DNA of 64,000 bases from Aldehydirespirator sp965220645 (GCA_965220645.1 OZ244836.1:558001-622000), one strand, 5' to 3'; counted from the stretch's first letter, positions 33,965 to 42,249 are shown. The notes: generated from the letters alone by a model not told the origin. Program-made: numbers and translations.

Positions 33965-34695
33965 GCACCGCGATTCTTGAGTTGCGCGACGTGGAGGCCG
34001 GCTACGGGCCGTTCCGGGCACTGTTCGGGGTGTCGCTCGCGGTGGGTCCAGGGGAGGCGGTCGCGCTGATCGGCGCCAACGGTGCCGGCAAGACCACGTT
34101 GGCCCGGGTGGCCAGCGGCCTGCTGGCTCCCACTGCCGGATCGGTGCACGTCGACGGCGCGGCCACCGAGGAGGGCGGCCCGTCGGCCTGGCGATTCGTG
34201 CGGGCCGGGGTGATGCACGCCCCAGAGGGGCGTTCTGTGTTCGCTTCGCTCACCGTGGAGGAGAATCTGGCGCTGTCGTTCCAGCGGGCCTTCGGCCGGG
34301 CCGGGCTGGCCGACGCCCTGGACCGGGCCTACCGGCTGTTCCCCCGGCTGGGGGAGCGTCGCGGCCAGATGGCCGGCACGCTGTCGGGGGGCGAGCAGAG
34401 GATGCTGTCGCTGGCCCGGGTGCTGGTGGAGTCGCCCCGCCTGCTGATCGCCGATGAGCTCTCGCTGGGCTTGGCCCCAATGATCGTGGACCAGGTCTTC
34501 GACACGCTGAGCCAGATCAGGGCAACGGGAACGGCGCTGCTGATCGTGGAGCAGCAGGTCGGCCACGCCTTGGAGTTGTGCGACCGGGCCGCGATCCTTG
34601 AGCATGGGCTGATCTCGTGGCAGGGCCCCGCCGCCGACGCCGGCTCCGTGCTGGAAGCGCGCCTGTTCGAGTCAACCGCCACGAAATTGATGTAG
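33961..34695 (+). CDS. livF: ABC transporter ATPase LivF
   Basis: 244 residues. Walker A GANGAGKTTLAR, Q-loop position MHAPEGRSVFASLTVEENL (LivF-type), signature LSGGEQRMLSLARVL, Walker B LLIADELSLGLAP, switch LIVEQQVGHAL. Last gene of the importer operon. Its stop codon lies inside the left arm of a 47-bp inverted repeat, so the final Lys-Leu-Met are encoded by the repeat; this suggests the repeat was inserted or has expanded across the end of the gene. Confidence 0.93.
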   Translation: MSTAILELRDVEAGYGPFRALFGVSLAVGPGEAVALIGANGAGKTTLARVASGLLAPTAGSVHVDGAATEEGGPSAWRFVRAGVMHAPEGRSVFASLTVEENLALSFQRAFGRAGLADALDRAYRLFPRLGERRGQMAGTLSGGEQRMLSLARVLVESPRLLIADELSLGLAPMIVDQVFDTLSQIRATGTALLIVEQQVGHALELCDRAAILEHGLISWQGPAADAGSVLEARLFESTATKLM

Positions 34696-34730
34696 TTGTA
34701 GACCTGTGAGGCGCACAACTACATCAATTT
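34684..34730. promoter_or_regulatory. 47-bp inverted repeat, copy 1, upstream of the Ltp2-like gene
   Basis: Arms AAATTGATGTAGTTGT (34684-34699) and ACAACTACATCAATTT (34715-34730) pair perfectly over 16 bases around a 15-base loop (AGACCTGTGAGGCGC). The left arm contains the livF stop codon; the right arm ends 28 bases before the ATG of the thiolase-like gene. No T-run follows, so a standard intrinsic terminator is unlikely. A second copy with the same geometry is at 58210-58256. Operator site or leader RNA hairpin are both possible. Confidence 0.85.
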
Positions 34731-34758
34731 GGATGCAGCGCGGCGGAGCGTCCCGCTG

Positions 34759-35949
34759 ATGGCGGAGCCTTCGGAGCGGCAAGCGGTGATCAGCGGCGCG
34801 GCTCAATCCGACATCGGCCGCCGGCTGTACCGCACCGGCATCGACCTCACTGTTGAAGCCGCGCTTCGGGCCGTCGAGGACGCCGGGCTCACCACCGCCG
34901 ACATCGACGGCGTGTCCACCTACCCCGGCTTTGGCGGCTCGTTCGGTGGGGCCATGGGAGCCGAGCTTCACGAGGCGCTGCGGCTGTCCCTCAACTGGCG
35001 CAGCTCAGGCGTGGAGACTGCGGGGCCGCTGGGCGCGGTCCACAACGCGATCTTGGCGGTGGCGGCCGGGCTGGCCCGCCATGTGCTGGTGTTCCGCACC
35101 GTGGTGGAGGGCAGCGGCGGGCCATTGCGCCCCGGTGGCGGTAGCGGTGGCGGCGGCGGTGGCGGCGGGATGGCCGGCTCGGCCGGTCCGTTCCAGTTCA
35201 TGATCCCCTACGGCGCGGCGTCGGCCGCCTGCTGGGTCGCCTGCTACGCCCGCCGCCACATGCACGACTACGGCACCACCCGCACCCAGCTCGGTGCCAT
35301 TGCGGTCAACGGGCGGGCCAACGCGGCGGCCAACCCGAAGGCCATCTACACCGATCCCATGACCATCGACGACTACCTGGCGGTGCGCATGATCAGCGAT
35401 CCACTGTGCCTCTACGACTGTGATGTCCCTTGTGACGGGTCCACGGCGGTGGTGGTCTCGCACCGCGACTATGCGCCCGACGCGCCGGCGGGCGTGGTCG
35501 GCGTCAACGCCATGGGAACCGCCATCCGGGGCCGGCCCTCCTGGGACCAGTTCGACGACCTGACCTCGATGATGATGCGACACACCGCCGCCTCCATGTG
35601 GGAGCGCACCGAGCTCACCGTCGACGACGTAGACACCGCTCAGCTATACGACGGCTTCAGTTGGCTGACACTGGCCTGGATCGAGGCCATGGGCTTCTGC
35701 GGCAAGGGGGAGAGCGGGGCCTTCGTGGAGGGCGGCACCAACATCGGCCCCGGCGGCCCGGCGCCGCTCAACACTTCCGGCGGCCAACTCTCCGCGGGCC
35801 GGCTGCACGGCTTCGGCCACCTGCACGAGGCGGTGATGCAGTTGCGGGGCACGGCCAACATCGGCCTACCCGACTGCGAGGTGGTCGCGGTCGGAGCGGG
35901 AGGCGGCCCCGAGACCGGCTGCCTGCTCTTGACCAAGGGACCGTCGTGA
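34759..35949 (+). CDS. Thiolase-fold protein, Ltp2-like aldolase type (SCP-x family)
   Basis: 396 residues from the ATG at 34759 (MAEPSERQAVISG), 28 bases after the inverted repeat. Thiolase superfamily: AISGAAQS-like start, LTVEAALRAVEDAGLTTADIDGV, VDTAQLYDGFSWLTL, and LSAGRLHGFGHLHEAVMQLRG near the end. The nucleophilic Cys of true thiolases is missing: the corresponding loop reads GVETAGPLGAVHNAI (~84-98). This is what is seen in Ltp2-type retro-aldolases, which remove the last unit of sterol side chains as an acyl-CoA and need a DUF35 partner, and a DUF35 gene follows. A run of glycines (GGGSGGGGGGGG, ~126-137) is an unusual expansion. Activity is inferred from family and context. Confidence 0.8.
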   Translation: MAEPSERQAVISGAAQSDIGRRLYRTGIDLTVEAALRAVEDAGLTTADIDGVSTYPGFGGSFGGAMGAELHEALRLSLNWRSSGVETAGPLGAVHNAILAVAAGLARHVLVFRTVVEGSGGPLRPGGGSGGGGGGGGMAGSAGPFQFMIPYGAASAACWVACYARRHMHDYGTTRTQLGAIAVNGRANAAANPKAIYTDPMTIDDYLAVRMISDPLCLYDCDVPCDGSTAVVVSHRDYAPDAPAGVVGVNAMGTAIRGRPSWDQFDDLTSMMMRHTAASMWERTELTVDDVDTAQLYDGFSWLTLAWIEAMGFCGKGESGAFVEGGTNIGPGGPAPLNTSGGQLSAGRLHGFGHLHEAVMQLRGTANIGLPDCEVVAVGAGGGPETGCLLLTKGPS

Positions 35950-35996
35950 GCGCGGACACGGGCGCGAGCCTGAGGTTTCTGGGAATCCCGTCGTGA
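35946..35996 (+). other. 16-codon mini-ORF formed by a duplicated gene junction
   Basis: GTG at 35946 overlaps the TGA of the Ltp2-like gene; 16 codons later its own TGA (35994-35996) overlaps the GTG start of the DUF35 gene, giving two successive GTGA couplings. The 18 bases CCGTCGTGAGCGCGGACA occur at 35941 and again at 35988, so the original junction appears to have been duplicated, creating the mini-frame (VSADTGASLRFLGIPS). It could relay ribosomes from one gene to the next, or be a neutral scar. Confidence 0.7.
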
Positions 35997-36415
35997 GCGC
36001 GGACAACCCTCCGCGGTTCGTGCTGGCCTCGCCCGAGAGCGAGTTCTACTGGCGTTCCGGGGCCGACGGTCGGCTCAGGATCCAGCGCTGCGGCGATTGC
36101 CGCCGCTGGGTCCACCCGCCCGGCCCGGCCTGCCCCTTCTGCCACTCACGGCACCTCGATCCCGAACCGGTGGCCGGAACCGGCACCGTCGCCACGTACA
36201 CGATCAACCACAAGGAGTGGATCCCGGGGTTCACGCCGCCCTATGTGTTCGCGTTCGTCGAGCTCGACGAAGATCCGACCGTGCGGATCGGCACCAACAT
36301 CGTGGACTGCGCGATCGATGAGGTTGAGATCGGGATGCGGGTTGAGGTGCTGTTCGAGCAGAGCGGCGATTGGCACGTGCCGTTGTTCCGTCGGGCCGCC
36401 ACTACGGGAACCTGA
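35993..36415 (+). CDS. DUF35 (OB-fold, zinc-ribbon) partner of the Ltp2-like protein
   Basis: 140 residues from a GTG overlapping the mini-ORF stop. N-terminal helix ESEFYWRSGADGRLRIQ, zinc-ribbon IQRCGDCRRWVHPPGPACPFCHS (four cysteines in two CxxC pairs), then the OB-fold with TGTVATYTINHKEWIPGF and PPYVFAFVELDEDPTVRI. DUF35 proteins bind acyl-CoA and complex with thiolase-fold partners; the ChsH2 DUF35 domain with Ltp2 is the studied case. Adjacent and coupled to the Ltp2-like gene, it most likely forms that complex. The TGATG overlap couples it to the thioesterase gene. Confidence 0.86.
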   Translation: MSADNPPRFVLASPESEFYWRSGADGRLRIQRCGDCRRWVHPPGPACPFCHSRHLDPEPVAGTGTVATYTINHKEWIPGFTPPYVFAFVELDEDPTVRIGTNIVDCAIDEVEIGMRVEVLFEQSGDWHVPLFRRAATTGT

Positions 36416-37245
36416 TGGCAGTCATCACGCTCGACGACCTTCTCGGCTGCCTCGAGGTCCGGCAGGTGCGGCCGGGCGTGTGGACCGCGCCCAACATCGA
36501 GATGGACTACCCCCGGATCTTCGGTGGCCAGCTGCTGGCCCAAGCGGTGGCGCTGGGGGCGGCCACCACCGAGGGCAAGGTTGTCAAGTCGTTGAGCTGC
36601 CTGTTCCCGCGGGAGGGCTCGACCACCGATCCGCTGGAGTTCGAGGTGGAGGAGACCCAGACCGGACGAACCTTCGCGCTGCGCCGCATCCGAGCCAGCC
36701 AGCACGGCAAGACCATCTTCGCGGCCCTGCTCTCAATGCACGTGCTGGAGCACACGTCGGCATTCGAGCATCAGGAGCCCGCCCCCGATGCGGGCCGCCC
36801 TGACGAGGCTGCCCCGACGGATATGTCCATGATCCCCTGGGCGACCAGGGTGGCGGGCGGCACCGACCTGCGGGACCCCGCACAGGCTCCACCCCGCTAC
36901 GCCTTCTGGACCCGCGTCGAGGACCGGCCCCTGGGCAACGACCCGGCCCTGCACCAGGCACTGCTGGCCCACGCCACCGACCTCACCATCGTGGGAACCG
37001 TGCTGCTCCCGGTGGACGGCGTCAGCCAGGCCGACTCCTACCACACCCTCCACACTGCGGTCACCAGCCACACCGTCTGGTTCCACCGTCCCTTCCGCCT
37101 CGACGAGTGGTGCCTGATCTCGCAGCACTCGCCCACGCTGGGCCTAGCCCGGGGTTTCGGCCAGGGCCACGCCTTCAACACTGACGGTGCGCTGGTCGCC
37201 TCCTTCGCCCAGGAGTGCATGATCCGACCGATCAACCCGAGCTAG
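36415..37245 (+). CDS. tesB: Acyl-CoA thioesterase II (TesB type)
   Basis: 276 residues from the ATG at 36415, inside TGATG with the DUF35 stop. Double hot-dog fold: first half PRIFGGQLLAQAVALGA with the usual LSCLFPREGSTTDPLEFEVE, second half YAFWTRVEDRPLG ... LLAHATDLTIVGTVLLP carrying the conserved Asp, then SHTVWFHRPFRLDEWCLISQ and the conserved Gln in FAQECMIR. It hydrolyses acyl-CoA to free acid and CoA, possibly relieving CoA sequestration in the degradative route of this cluster. Confidence 0.86.
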   Translation: MAVITLDDLLGCLEVRQVRPGVWTAPNIEMDYPRIFGGQLLAQAVALGAATTEGKVVKSLSCLFPREGSTTDPLEFEVEETQTGRTFALRRIRASQHGKTIFAALLSMHVLEHTSAFEHQEPAPDAGRPDEAAPTDMSMIPWATRVAGGTDLRDPAQAPPRYAFWTRVEDRPLGNDPALHQALLAHATDLTIVGTVLLPVDGVSQADSYHTLHTAVTSHTVWFHRPFRLDEWCLISQHSPTLGLARGFGQGHAFNTDGALVASFAQECMIRPINPS

Positions 37246-37263
37246 GCGAGGACCGCACACACC

Positions 37264-38409
37264 GTGTCTGCCGAGGCGCGTCCATCTCTAGTGATCAACG
37301 CCGCGGTGATGGCCACGGTGTCAACCGTGCTCCCCGGATTCCTCATCGGCGCGATGTCGGTGCAGGTGAGCGCGGAGATGGGGGTTTCCGAAGGGGTCTA
37401 CGGGTGGGGCCTCGGATCGTTCTTCGGTGCCGCCATGGTCGGTTCGATCATGCTGGGGCGGCTGGCCCAGCGGATCGGGCCGCTCAACCAGATGACCCTC
37501 GCGCTCGGAGTGTCCATCGCGGCGCAGCTGGCGCTGGCTGCGAGCGCCCGCTCGTTCTCGGCGGTGATCGGCTTCCTAGTGGTGGCCGGGCTGGCCAACG
37601 CGGCCAACCAGACGTCCGTCAACCTGGCCCTGGCCCAGGCTCAGCTGCCCCGCCTGGGCCTGGCCGTGTCGATCAAGCAGTCGGGTCTGCCCACGGCCAC
37701 CCTGCTGGCGGGTTTCGCGGTGCCCTCCCTGGCCCTCACCGTGGGCTGGCGCTGGGCTTATGTGGCCAGCGCGGTGTTCGCTCTTATGTCGCTGGTGCTG
37801 GTCAGGGTGGCTGTCGGATCATCGGTGTTCCGGACGGCGGCCCGTGCCGCCGAGCCGGAGTCGTCGTCCCGCGACCTGTTCTGGGCGGCCGCGGTGGGCG
37901 CGTTCCTGGCCTTCAGCGCCGGATCGCTCAACGCCTGGGGGGTCGGCTCGGGCGTGGACGCCGGACTGGGACCGGGCGCCGCCGGGCTTTTCCTTAGCGT
38001 CGGAGCGGCCACCGGGATCACTCTGAGACTGGTGAGCGGCTGGCTGTCGGACACCATGAGGGTCCCACCGTTCCGGGTGGGGGGCATCACCGCCCTGGTG
38101 GGCTCGCTGGGAATGGCCGGGCTGGCCGTGCGCTCGCCGGCCACCCATGTGGCCGCCATGCTGGTGTCCTTCGGGTGCGGCTGGATCTGGCCCGTGTTCT
38201 CGAACTACGGGATCGTGAGGGCCAACCCTCGGGCCGCCGGCAGCGCCACCGGGATCACGCAGATGGGTGTCTATGTCGGCGTGTTCGTGGGCCCTCTGGT
38301 CACGGGGTGGCTGATCGAGCACTCGGGCTATCCGGCGATGTGGCTGGCTGTGGCTGCCTCGTCCGTGGCCGGTGCGGCGGTGTCGATCCGCATAGCCGAC
38401 CGCTTCTGA
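37264..38409 (+). CDS. MFS transporter, 12-helix type
   Basis: 381 residues from a GTG, 18 bases after tesB. Twelve hydrophobic segments can be traced, beginning INAAVMATVSTVLPGFLIGA and ending MWLAVAASSVAGAAVSI. The RIGPLNQMT loop after helix 2 and WLSDTMRVPPFRVGG between helices 8 and 9 are at the usual positions of the MFS charged motifs. Related to the CynX/NimT or oxalate-formate type of small-acid transporters, but the assignment is loose. It probably belongs to the same transcript as the CoA-cluster genes before it. Confidence 0.8.
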   Translation: MSAEARPSLVINAAVMATVSTVLPGFLIGAMSVQVSAEMGVSEGVYGWGLGSFFGAAMVGSIMLGRLAQRIGPLNQMTLALGVSIAAQLALAASARSFSAVIGFLVVAGLANAANQTSVNLALAQAQLPRLGLAVSIKQSGLPTATLLAGFAVPSLALTVGWRWAYVASAVFALMSLVLVRVAVGSSVFRTAARAAEPESSSRDLFWAAAVGAFLAFSAGSLNAWGVGSGVDAGLGPGAAGLFLSVGAATGITLRLVSGWLSDTMRVPPFRVGGITALVGSLGMAGLAVRSPATHVAAMLVSFGCGWIWPVFSNYGIVRANPRAAGSATGITQMGVYVGVFVGPLVTGWLIEHSGYPAMWLAVAASSVAGAAVSIRIADRF

Positions 38410-38454
38410 CGCCAAGGCGGGCTGCTGGGTCTGTCATGGCCCATTATTGGGGCC

Positions 38455-39771
38455 ATGACCAGCGACATTCTGGCCCGATCGGCCGCCGCCATCGACGACA
38501 ACGTGATGTACGAGCCCGACGGGCGGGCCTTCGGCCTGGGACTGCCGGGCGACGGGTTGGGCGCCAGCCACGAGCTACAGGACGGCGTCACCATGATCGA
38601 GTCGTTCGCTCATGTGCATGTGATCGAGACCGACTCCGCCGCCGTCGTCTTCGACTCCAGCGTCCCCGACCTCGGACCCCGGGTGGCCGATCGGGTGCGG
38701 GCCGGAACCAGCGCACCGGTGAGCCATGTCGTGCTCACCCACGGCCATCGCGACCACGCCGGCGGCGCGGCCGCCCTGGTTGACGGCCTGGCCACGCCGG
38801 GACGGCACCCTCTGCTGGTGGGCCACGAAGCCTTGCCGGCCCGGGTGGCCCGGTACCGGCTGACCGACGGATACAACCAGTTCGTCAACCAGCGGCAGTT
38901 CGGGCGGGTGCCGAACTGGGATCTGGCTGAGGGTTGGGCGTTCGACGTGCCCGAGTTGGATGTGTCGTTCAGCCGCCGGATGACGTTGGACGTCGGTGGG
39001 CTGGAGGTCGAGTTGCGCCATGTGCGGGCTGAGACCGACGACCATCTGTGGGCGTGGATCGCAGACCGGGCCGTGGCCGTGACCGGGGACCTGATGCTGT
39101 GGCACTTCCCCAACGCCGGCAACCCGGCCAAGTCACAGCGCTACCCGCTGGAATGGGCGGCGGCGCTGCGCGACATCGCCGCCGCCGGACCTGAACTGCT
39201 GCTGCCCGGCCACGGGCTGCCCATCGCCGGCGCCGAGCGGATCCGCCGGGTGCTGCTGGACACCGCGGCCGTGCTCGAGGAGCTGACCATGATGGCCCTC
39301 GACTTGATGAACCGCGGCGCCAGCCTCGACGACGTGCTGGCCGAGGCCCGGCTGGCCGCCGAGCGGATCCGCCGACCCTACCTGGCACCCACTTACGACG
39401 AGCCCGAGTTCGTGGTCCGCAACGTCTGGCGGCTCTACGGCGGCTGGTACGACGGCGTGGCCAGCAACCTCAAGCCGGCCCGCTACGCCGCGGTGGCGTC
39501 GGAACTGGCCGATCTGGCCGGCGGCCCGCTCGCTCTGGCCCGCCGGGCCGAGGCGCTGGCCGGGGAGGGCCAGACCGCGGTGGCGTGCCATCTGATCGAC
39601 CTGGCTGCGGCGGCCGAGCCCGAGAGCACCTCCGTGCACGGCATCCGGGCCGGGATCTACTGGCAGCGACGAGCCGAGCAGCAGTCGATCATGGCTGCGG
39701 CCATCTACGAGTCGACGGCCCGCGAATCAGACGCGAAAGCGGCGGCGGGCCTGGACGATATGGCCGACTAG
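38455..39771 (+). CDS. Alkylsulfatase-like metallo-beta-lactamase-fold hydrolase
   Basis: 438 residues. The N-terminal MBL domain has VVFDSSVPDLGPRV, the metal motif THGHRDHAGG and VTGDLMLWHFPN; LLLPGHGLPIAG carries the later His ligand. The C-terminal part (from ~ YLAPTYDEPEFVVRNVWRLY) with GGWYDGVASNL matches the dimerisation/helical domain of SdsA-type alkylsulfatases; a SCP2-like third domain is absent. Likely a type III sulfatase-like hydrolase, active on a sulfate or other ester. The last 45 bases overlap the convergent MFS gene. Confidence 0.78.
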   Translation: MTSDILARSAAAIDDNVMYEPDGRAFGLGLPGDGLGASHELQDGVTMIESFAHVHVIETDSAAVVFDSSVPDLGPRVADRVRAGTSAPVSHVVLTHGHRDHAGGAAALVDGLATPGRHPLLVGHEALPARVARYRLTDGYNQFVNQRQFGRVPNWDLAEGWAFDVPELDVSFSRRMTLDVGGLEVELRHVRAETDDHLWAWIADRAVAVTGDLMLWHFPNAGNPAKSQRYPLEWAAALRDIAAAGPELLLPGHGLPIAGAERIRRVLLDTAAVLEELTMMALDLMNRGASLDDVLAEARLAAERIRRPYLAPTYDEPEFVVRNVWRLYGGWYDGVASNLKPARYAAVASELADLAGGPLALARRAEALAGEGQTAVACHLIDLAAAAEPESTSVHGIRAGIYWQRRAEQQSIMAAAIYESTARESDAKAAAGLDDMAD

Positions 39772-41283
39772 CAGGGCTACCGCAGCCACGGCCGACACCA
39801 CGCCCGACACCGCCATCGTCTGGGCGAATGCGGTGGTGAATGCCTGACCTGTCTCTGCGATCGTCACCTGGGCCGCGGCCTCGCCCAGCGCGCCCGATCG
39901 GGACAGCTCGTAGGCGGCCTCAATGGCCGCGCCCATCGATTCAGCTGCCGGCATGGCCACCTCGGGCGGCAGTTCGTCCACGTCCACCGTGCTGCGATAG
40001 ATCGAGGTGGACAGGGCTCCCAGCGTGGCGATGCCCAGCGCGGCCCCGAGCTCGCGGGCAGTGTCGTTCACGGCCGATCCGACGCCGGCCTTCTCGTAGG
40101 GAGTGGCGATCATGATGTCGTTGGTGGCCGGAGTCATGGCCAGGCTCAGCCCCGCCCCGGCCAGCACCAGCGGCCCAAGCAGGTACCAGTAGCTGGTATC
40201 GGTGTCGACCAGGGCCAGCGGCAGGAACGTCAGGGCCAGCACTGCGAAGCCGACCGCCATGACCAGACGCGACCCGAACCGGTTGACCAGCGAGGCGGTG
40301 AACGGAGCCACCACCATCGACGCCAGCGCCTCCGGCATGGTTGCCAGGCCGGCCTCCAGAGCGGTGTAGCCCAGCACGAACTGGACATACAGCGCGAACA
40401 GGAACCAGAAGCCGATCATCACCACGAACGTCATGGTCACCACCGAGGAGCCGATGCTGAAGCGCCGGTCGCTGAACAGGTCCAGCGGCAGCATCGGATG
40501 GCGGGCCCGTCGCTGCCACTGCAGCAGGACCACACCGAACACCATCGCCACCGCGAAGGCCGACAGCACCGGCGCCGAAGCCCAGCCCTGCTCGGGTCCC
40601 TCGATGATCCCGTAGATCAGCGCGGTCATGGCCACGATGGAGAGCCCCGCTCCGGCGGGGTCGAGATGACGGGGACTCTCGTCTCGCGAGCGGGGCAGCC
40701 ACAGTGCCATCGCGATCATCACCACGGCCACCACCGGCACGTTGTAGAGGAAGCCGGCCTCCCAGCCCCACGACGGCACGATCCACCATCCGGTCACGAA
40801 CAGCCCGGTCAGCAGCGGCCCGATGGCCGCGCCCCCGCCGGCGAAACCCGACCACACCGCGATGGCGGTCGGTCGCTCCGGGGGCGGGAAGATCTCGATC
40901 AGCAGCGACAGGGTGGCCGGCATGACGAAGGCGGCGGCCACCCCCATGGCCGCTCGGGCGAACAGGATGACCTCGGCCGAGTCGGCCAGACCACCGAGCA
41001 GGGCACCGAGGCCGAAGACGAGCAGACCGCCGAGCAGCGCGCCCTTGCGTCCGTAACGATCGCCGATGGCACCGCCGGTCATCAGCAGCCCACCGAACGC
41101 CAAGGCGTAGGCGTTGACGATCCACTGCAACTGCGGTCCGGTGACGCCCACATCTCGCTGCAACGTGGCCAGCGCCACGTTCAGGCCCGCGACCGACATC
41201 ACCACCAGGACCAGGGTCAGGCTCAGAACACCCAGCAGGAGCCAGCGCCGGGCGTGCACGTCCGGCCGCTCCCAGAGGTTCAC
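39727..41283 (-). CDS. MFS drug/efflux transporter, DHA2 family (14 helices)
   Basis: 518 residues with about 14 hydrophobic segments, first LLLGVLSLTLVLVVMSVAGL. DHA2 motifs: GLNVALATLQRDVGVTGPQLQWIVNAYAL (helix 1 to 2), the loop GAIGDRYGRKGALLGGL (motif A), and PATLSLLIEIFPPPERPTAIAVW. Proton-coupled efflux of amphiphilic compounds is the usual role. The gene overlaps the end of the convergent alkylsulfatase-like gene by 45 bases, so the C-terminal ~14 residues are read antisense to that gene. No regulator gene is adjacent. Confidence 0.88.
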   Translation of the reverse strand: MNLWERPDVHARRWLLLGVLSLTLVLVVMSVAGLNVALATLQRDVGVTGPQLQWIVNAYALAFGGLLMTGGAIGDRYGRKGALLGGLLVFGLGALLGGLADSAEVILFARAAMGVAAAFVMPATLSLLIEIFPPPERPTAIAVWSGFAGGGAAIGPLLTGLFVTGWWIVPSWGWEAGFLYNVPVVAVVMIAMALWLPRSRDESPRHLDPAGAGLSIVAMTALIYGIIEGPEQGWASAPVLSAFAVAMVFGVVLLQWQRRARHPMLPLDLFSDRRFSIGSSVVTMTFVVMIGFWFLFALYVQFVLGYTALEAGLATMPEALASMVVAPFTASLVNRFGSRLVMAVGFAVLALTFLPLALVDTDTSYWYLLGPLVLAGAGLSLAMTPATNDIMIATPYEKAGVGSAVNDTARELGAALGIATLGALSTSIYRSTVDVDELPPEVAMPAAESMGAAIEAAYELSRSGALGEAAAQVTIAETGQAFTTAFAQTMAVSGVVSAVAAVALLVGHIVQARRRFRV

Positions 41284-41340
41284 GGGTTCACGGTAGGAGA
41301 GGCCCCCAGCGGGACCCTCATCGACGACGAGACCGCGTCC

Positions 41341-42180
41341 TCACTGCTGGGACTTCTTCATCTCTCTCAGTCCGGTGAGGATGGGGTAGCCGCCCACCGA
41401 CAGGGCGTTGCCGTGGCCGGTCTGGTGGATGTCGAACACGGCCTGGAGTGCCGAGTAGAAGCCCTGGATGTCCATGGTCCGGTTGACGGCCCGCTTGGAC
41501 TGGGCCAGAGCGAAGGGGTGCATCTGGGCGATCTCGTGGGCCAGCGCCATCGTCTCCGTGTGGAGGTCGTCGAGGGGCACGACCCGGTTGACCATGCCGG
41601 CCGCCTCAGCCTCCGCCGCGCCGATACGGCGGGCGGTGAACAGCATCTCCTTGGCCTTTCGGGGGCCGAGTTCCCAGGTGTGGCCGTGATACTCCACCCC
41701 GCCGATCCCCATCCGGGCCACCGGATCTGAAAACATCGCGTTCTCGGCGGCAATTATCAGATCGCAGGGCCAGCAAAGCATCAGTCCCCCGGCGATGCAC
41801 TGGCCCTGCACCTCTGCGATGGTGGGCTTGGGAATGTCTCGCCAGCGGCGGCTGTAGCCGAGGTAGTGGATCGTCTCCCACTCGTAGATGGCTTCGAGGC
41901 CCCGCTCCTTCCAGTCGACGAAGCTGCCCTTGGCGGGGCCCCTCTCACCGGTGGCCGCCTTCTCGAGGGCCTCGTCGGTGCCGGAGAGGTCGTGGCCGGC
42001 ACAGAAGTGCTTGCCGACCGAGCGCAGCACGATCACCCTCACGTCTGGATCATCGGCGGCCCGGGTGAAGCACTCGTCCATCTCGTCGAGGGTGAGGCCG
42101 CTGACCGCGTTGGCCTTCTCGGGCCGGTTCAGGGTGATCACCGCCACCCGGTCGTCGGTGTCGTAGAGCATGTGCTGCAT
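41341..42180 (-). CDS. Enoyl-CoA hydratase/isomerase family protein
   Basis: About 279 residues from the ATG at 42180 (MQHMLYDTDDRVAVI); ATGs at 42192 and 42171 are alternatives, and the open frame upstream runs through a hairpin. Crotonase fold: ITLNRPEKANAVSG, oxyanion-hole segment HFCAGHDLSG, AEVQGQCIAGGLMLCWPCDL with the second oxyanion Gly, and SDPVARMGIGGVEYHG at the place of the catalytic acids (one Glu, position of the first unclear). Hydration, isomerisation or dehalogenation are all possible in this family. It stands between the DHA2 transporter and the sugar-type module, separated from the latter by a 51-bp hairpin. Confidence 0.83.
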   Translation of the reverse strand: MQHMLYDTDDRVAVITLNRPEKANAVSGLTLDEMDECFTRAADDPDVRVIVLRSVGKHFCAGHDLSGTDEALEKAATGERGPAKGSFVDWKERGLEAIYEWETIHYLGYSRRWRDIPKPTIAEVQGQCIAGGLMLCWPCDLIIAAENAMFSDPVARMGIGGVEYHGHTWELGPRKAKEMLFTARRIGAAEAEAAGMVNRVVPLDDLHTETMALAHEIAQMHPFALAQSKRAVNRTMDIQGFYSALQAVFDIHQTGHGNALSVGGYPILTGLREMKKSQQ

Positions 42181-42196
42181 GGCCGCGATCATTCCA

Positions 42197-42247
42197 CGAA
42201 TTTCTTGTTGCGGTGGTCGTATGGCGACCAATACCACAAGAAATTCG
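42197..42247. promoter_or_regulatory. Two-tier hairpin upstream of the enoyl-CoA hydratase gene
   Basis: Outer arms CGAATTTCTTGT (42197-42208) and ACAAGAAATTCG (42236-42247) pair perfectly over 12 bases; inside, TGGTCG (42214-42219) and CGACCA (42225-42230) form a second 6-bp stem with a 5-base loop. It fills almost the whole gap between the aldolase stop and the hydratase start. The geometry recalls the 47-bp repeats at 34684 and 58210, but the arm sequence differs. A transcription-factor operator or a leader hairpin; no T-run follows on the minus strand. Confidence 0.7.
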
Positions 42248-42249
42248 GG

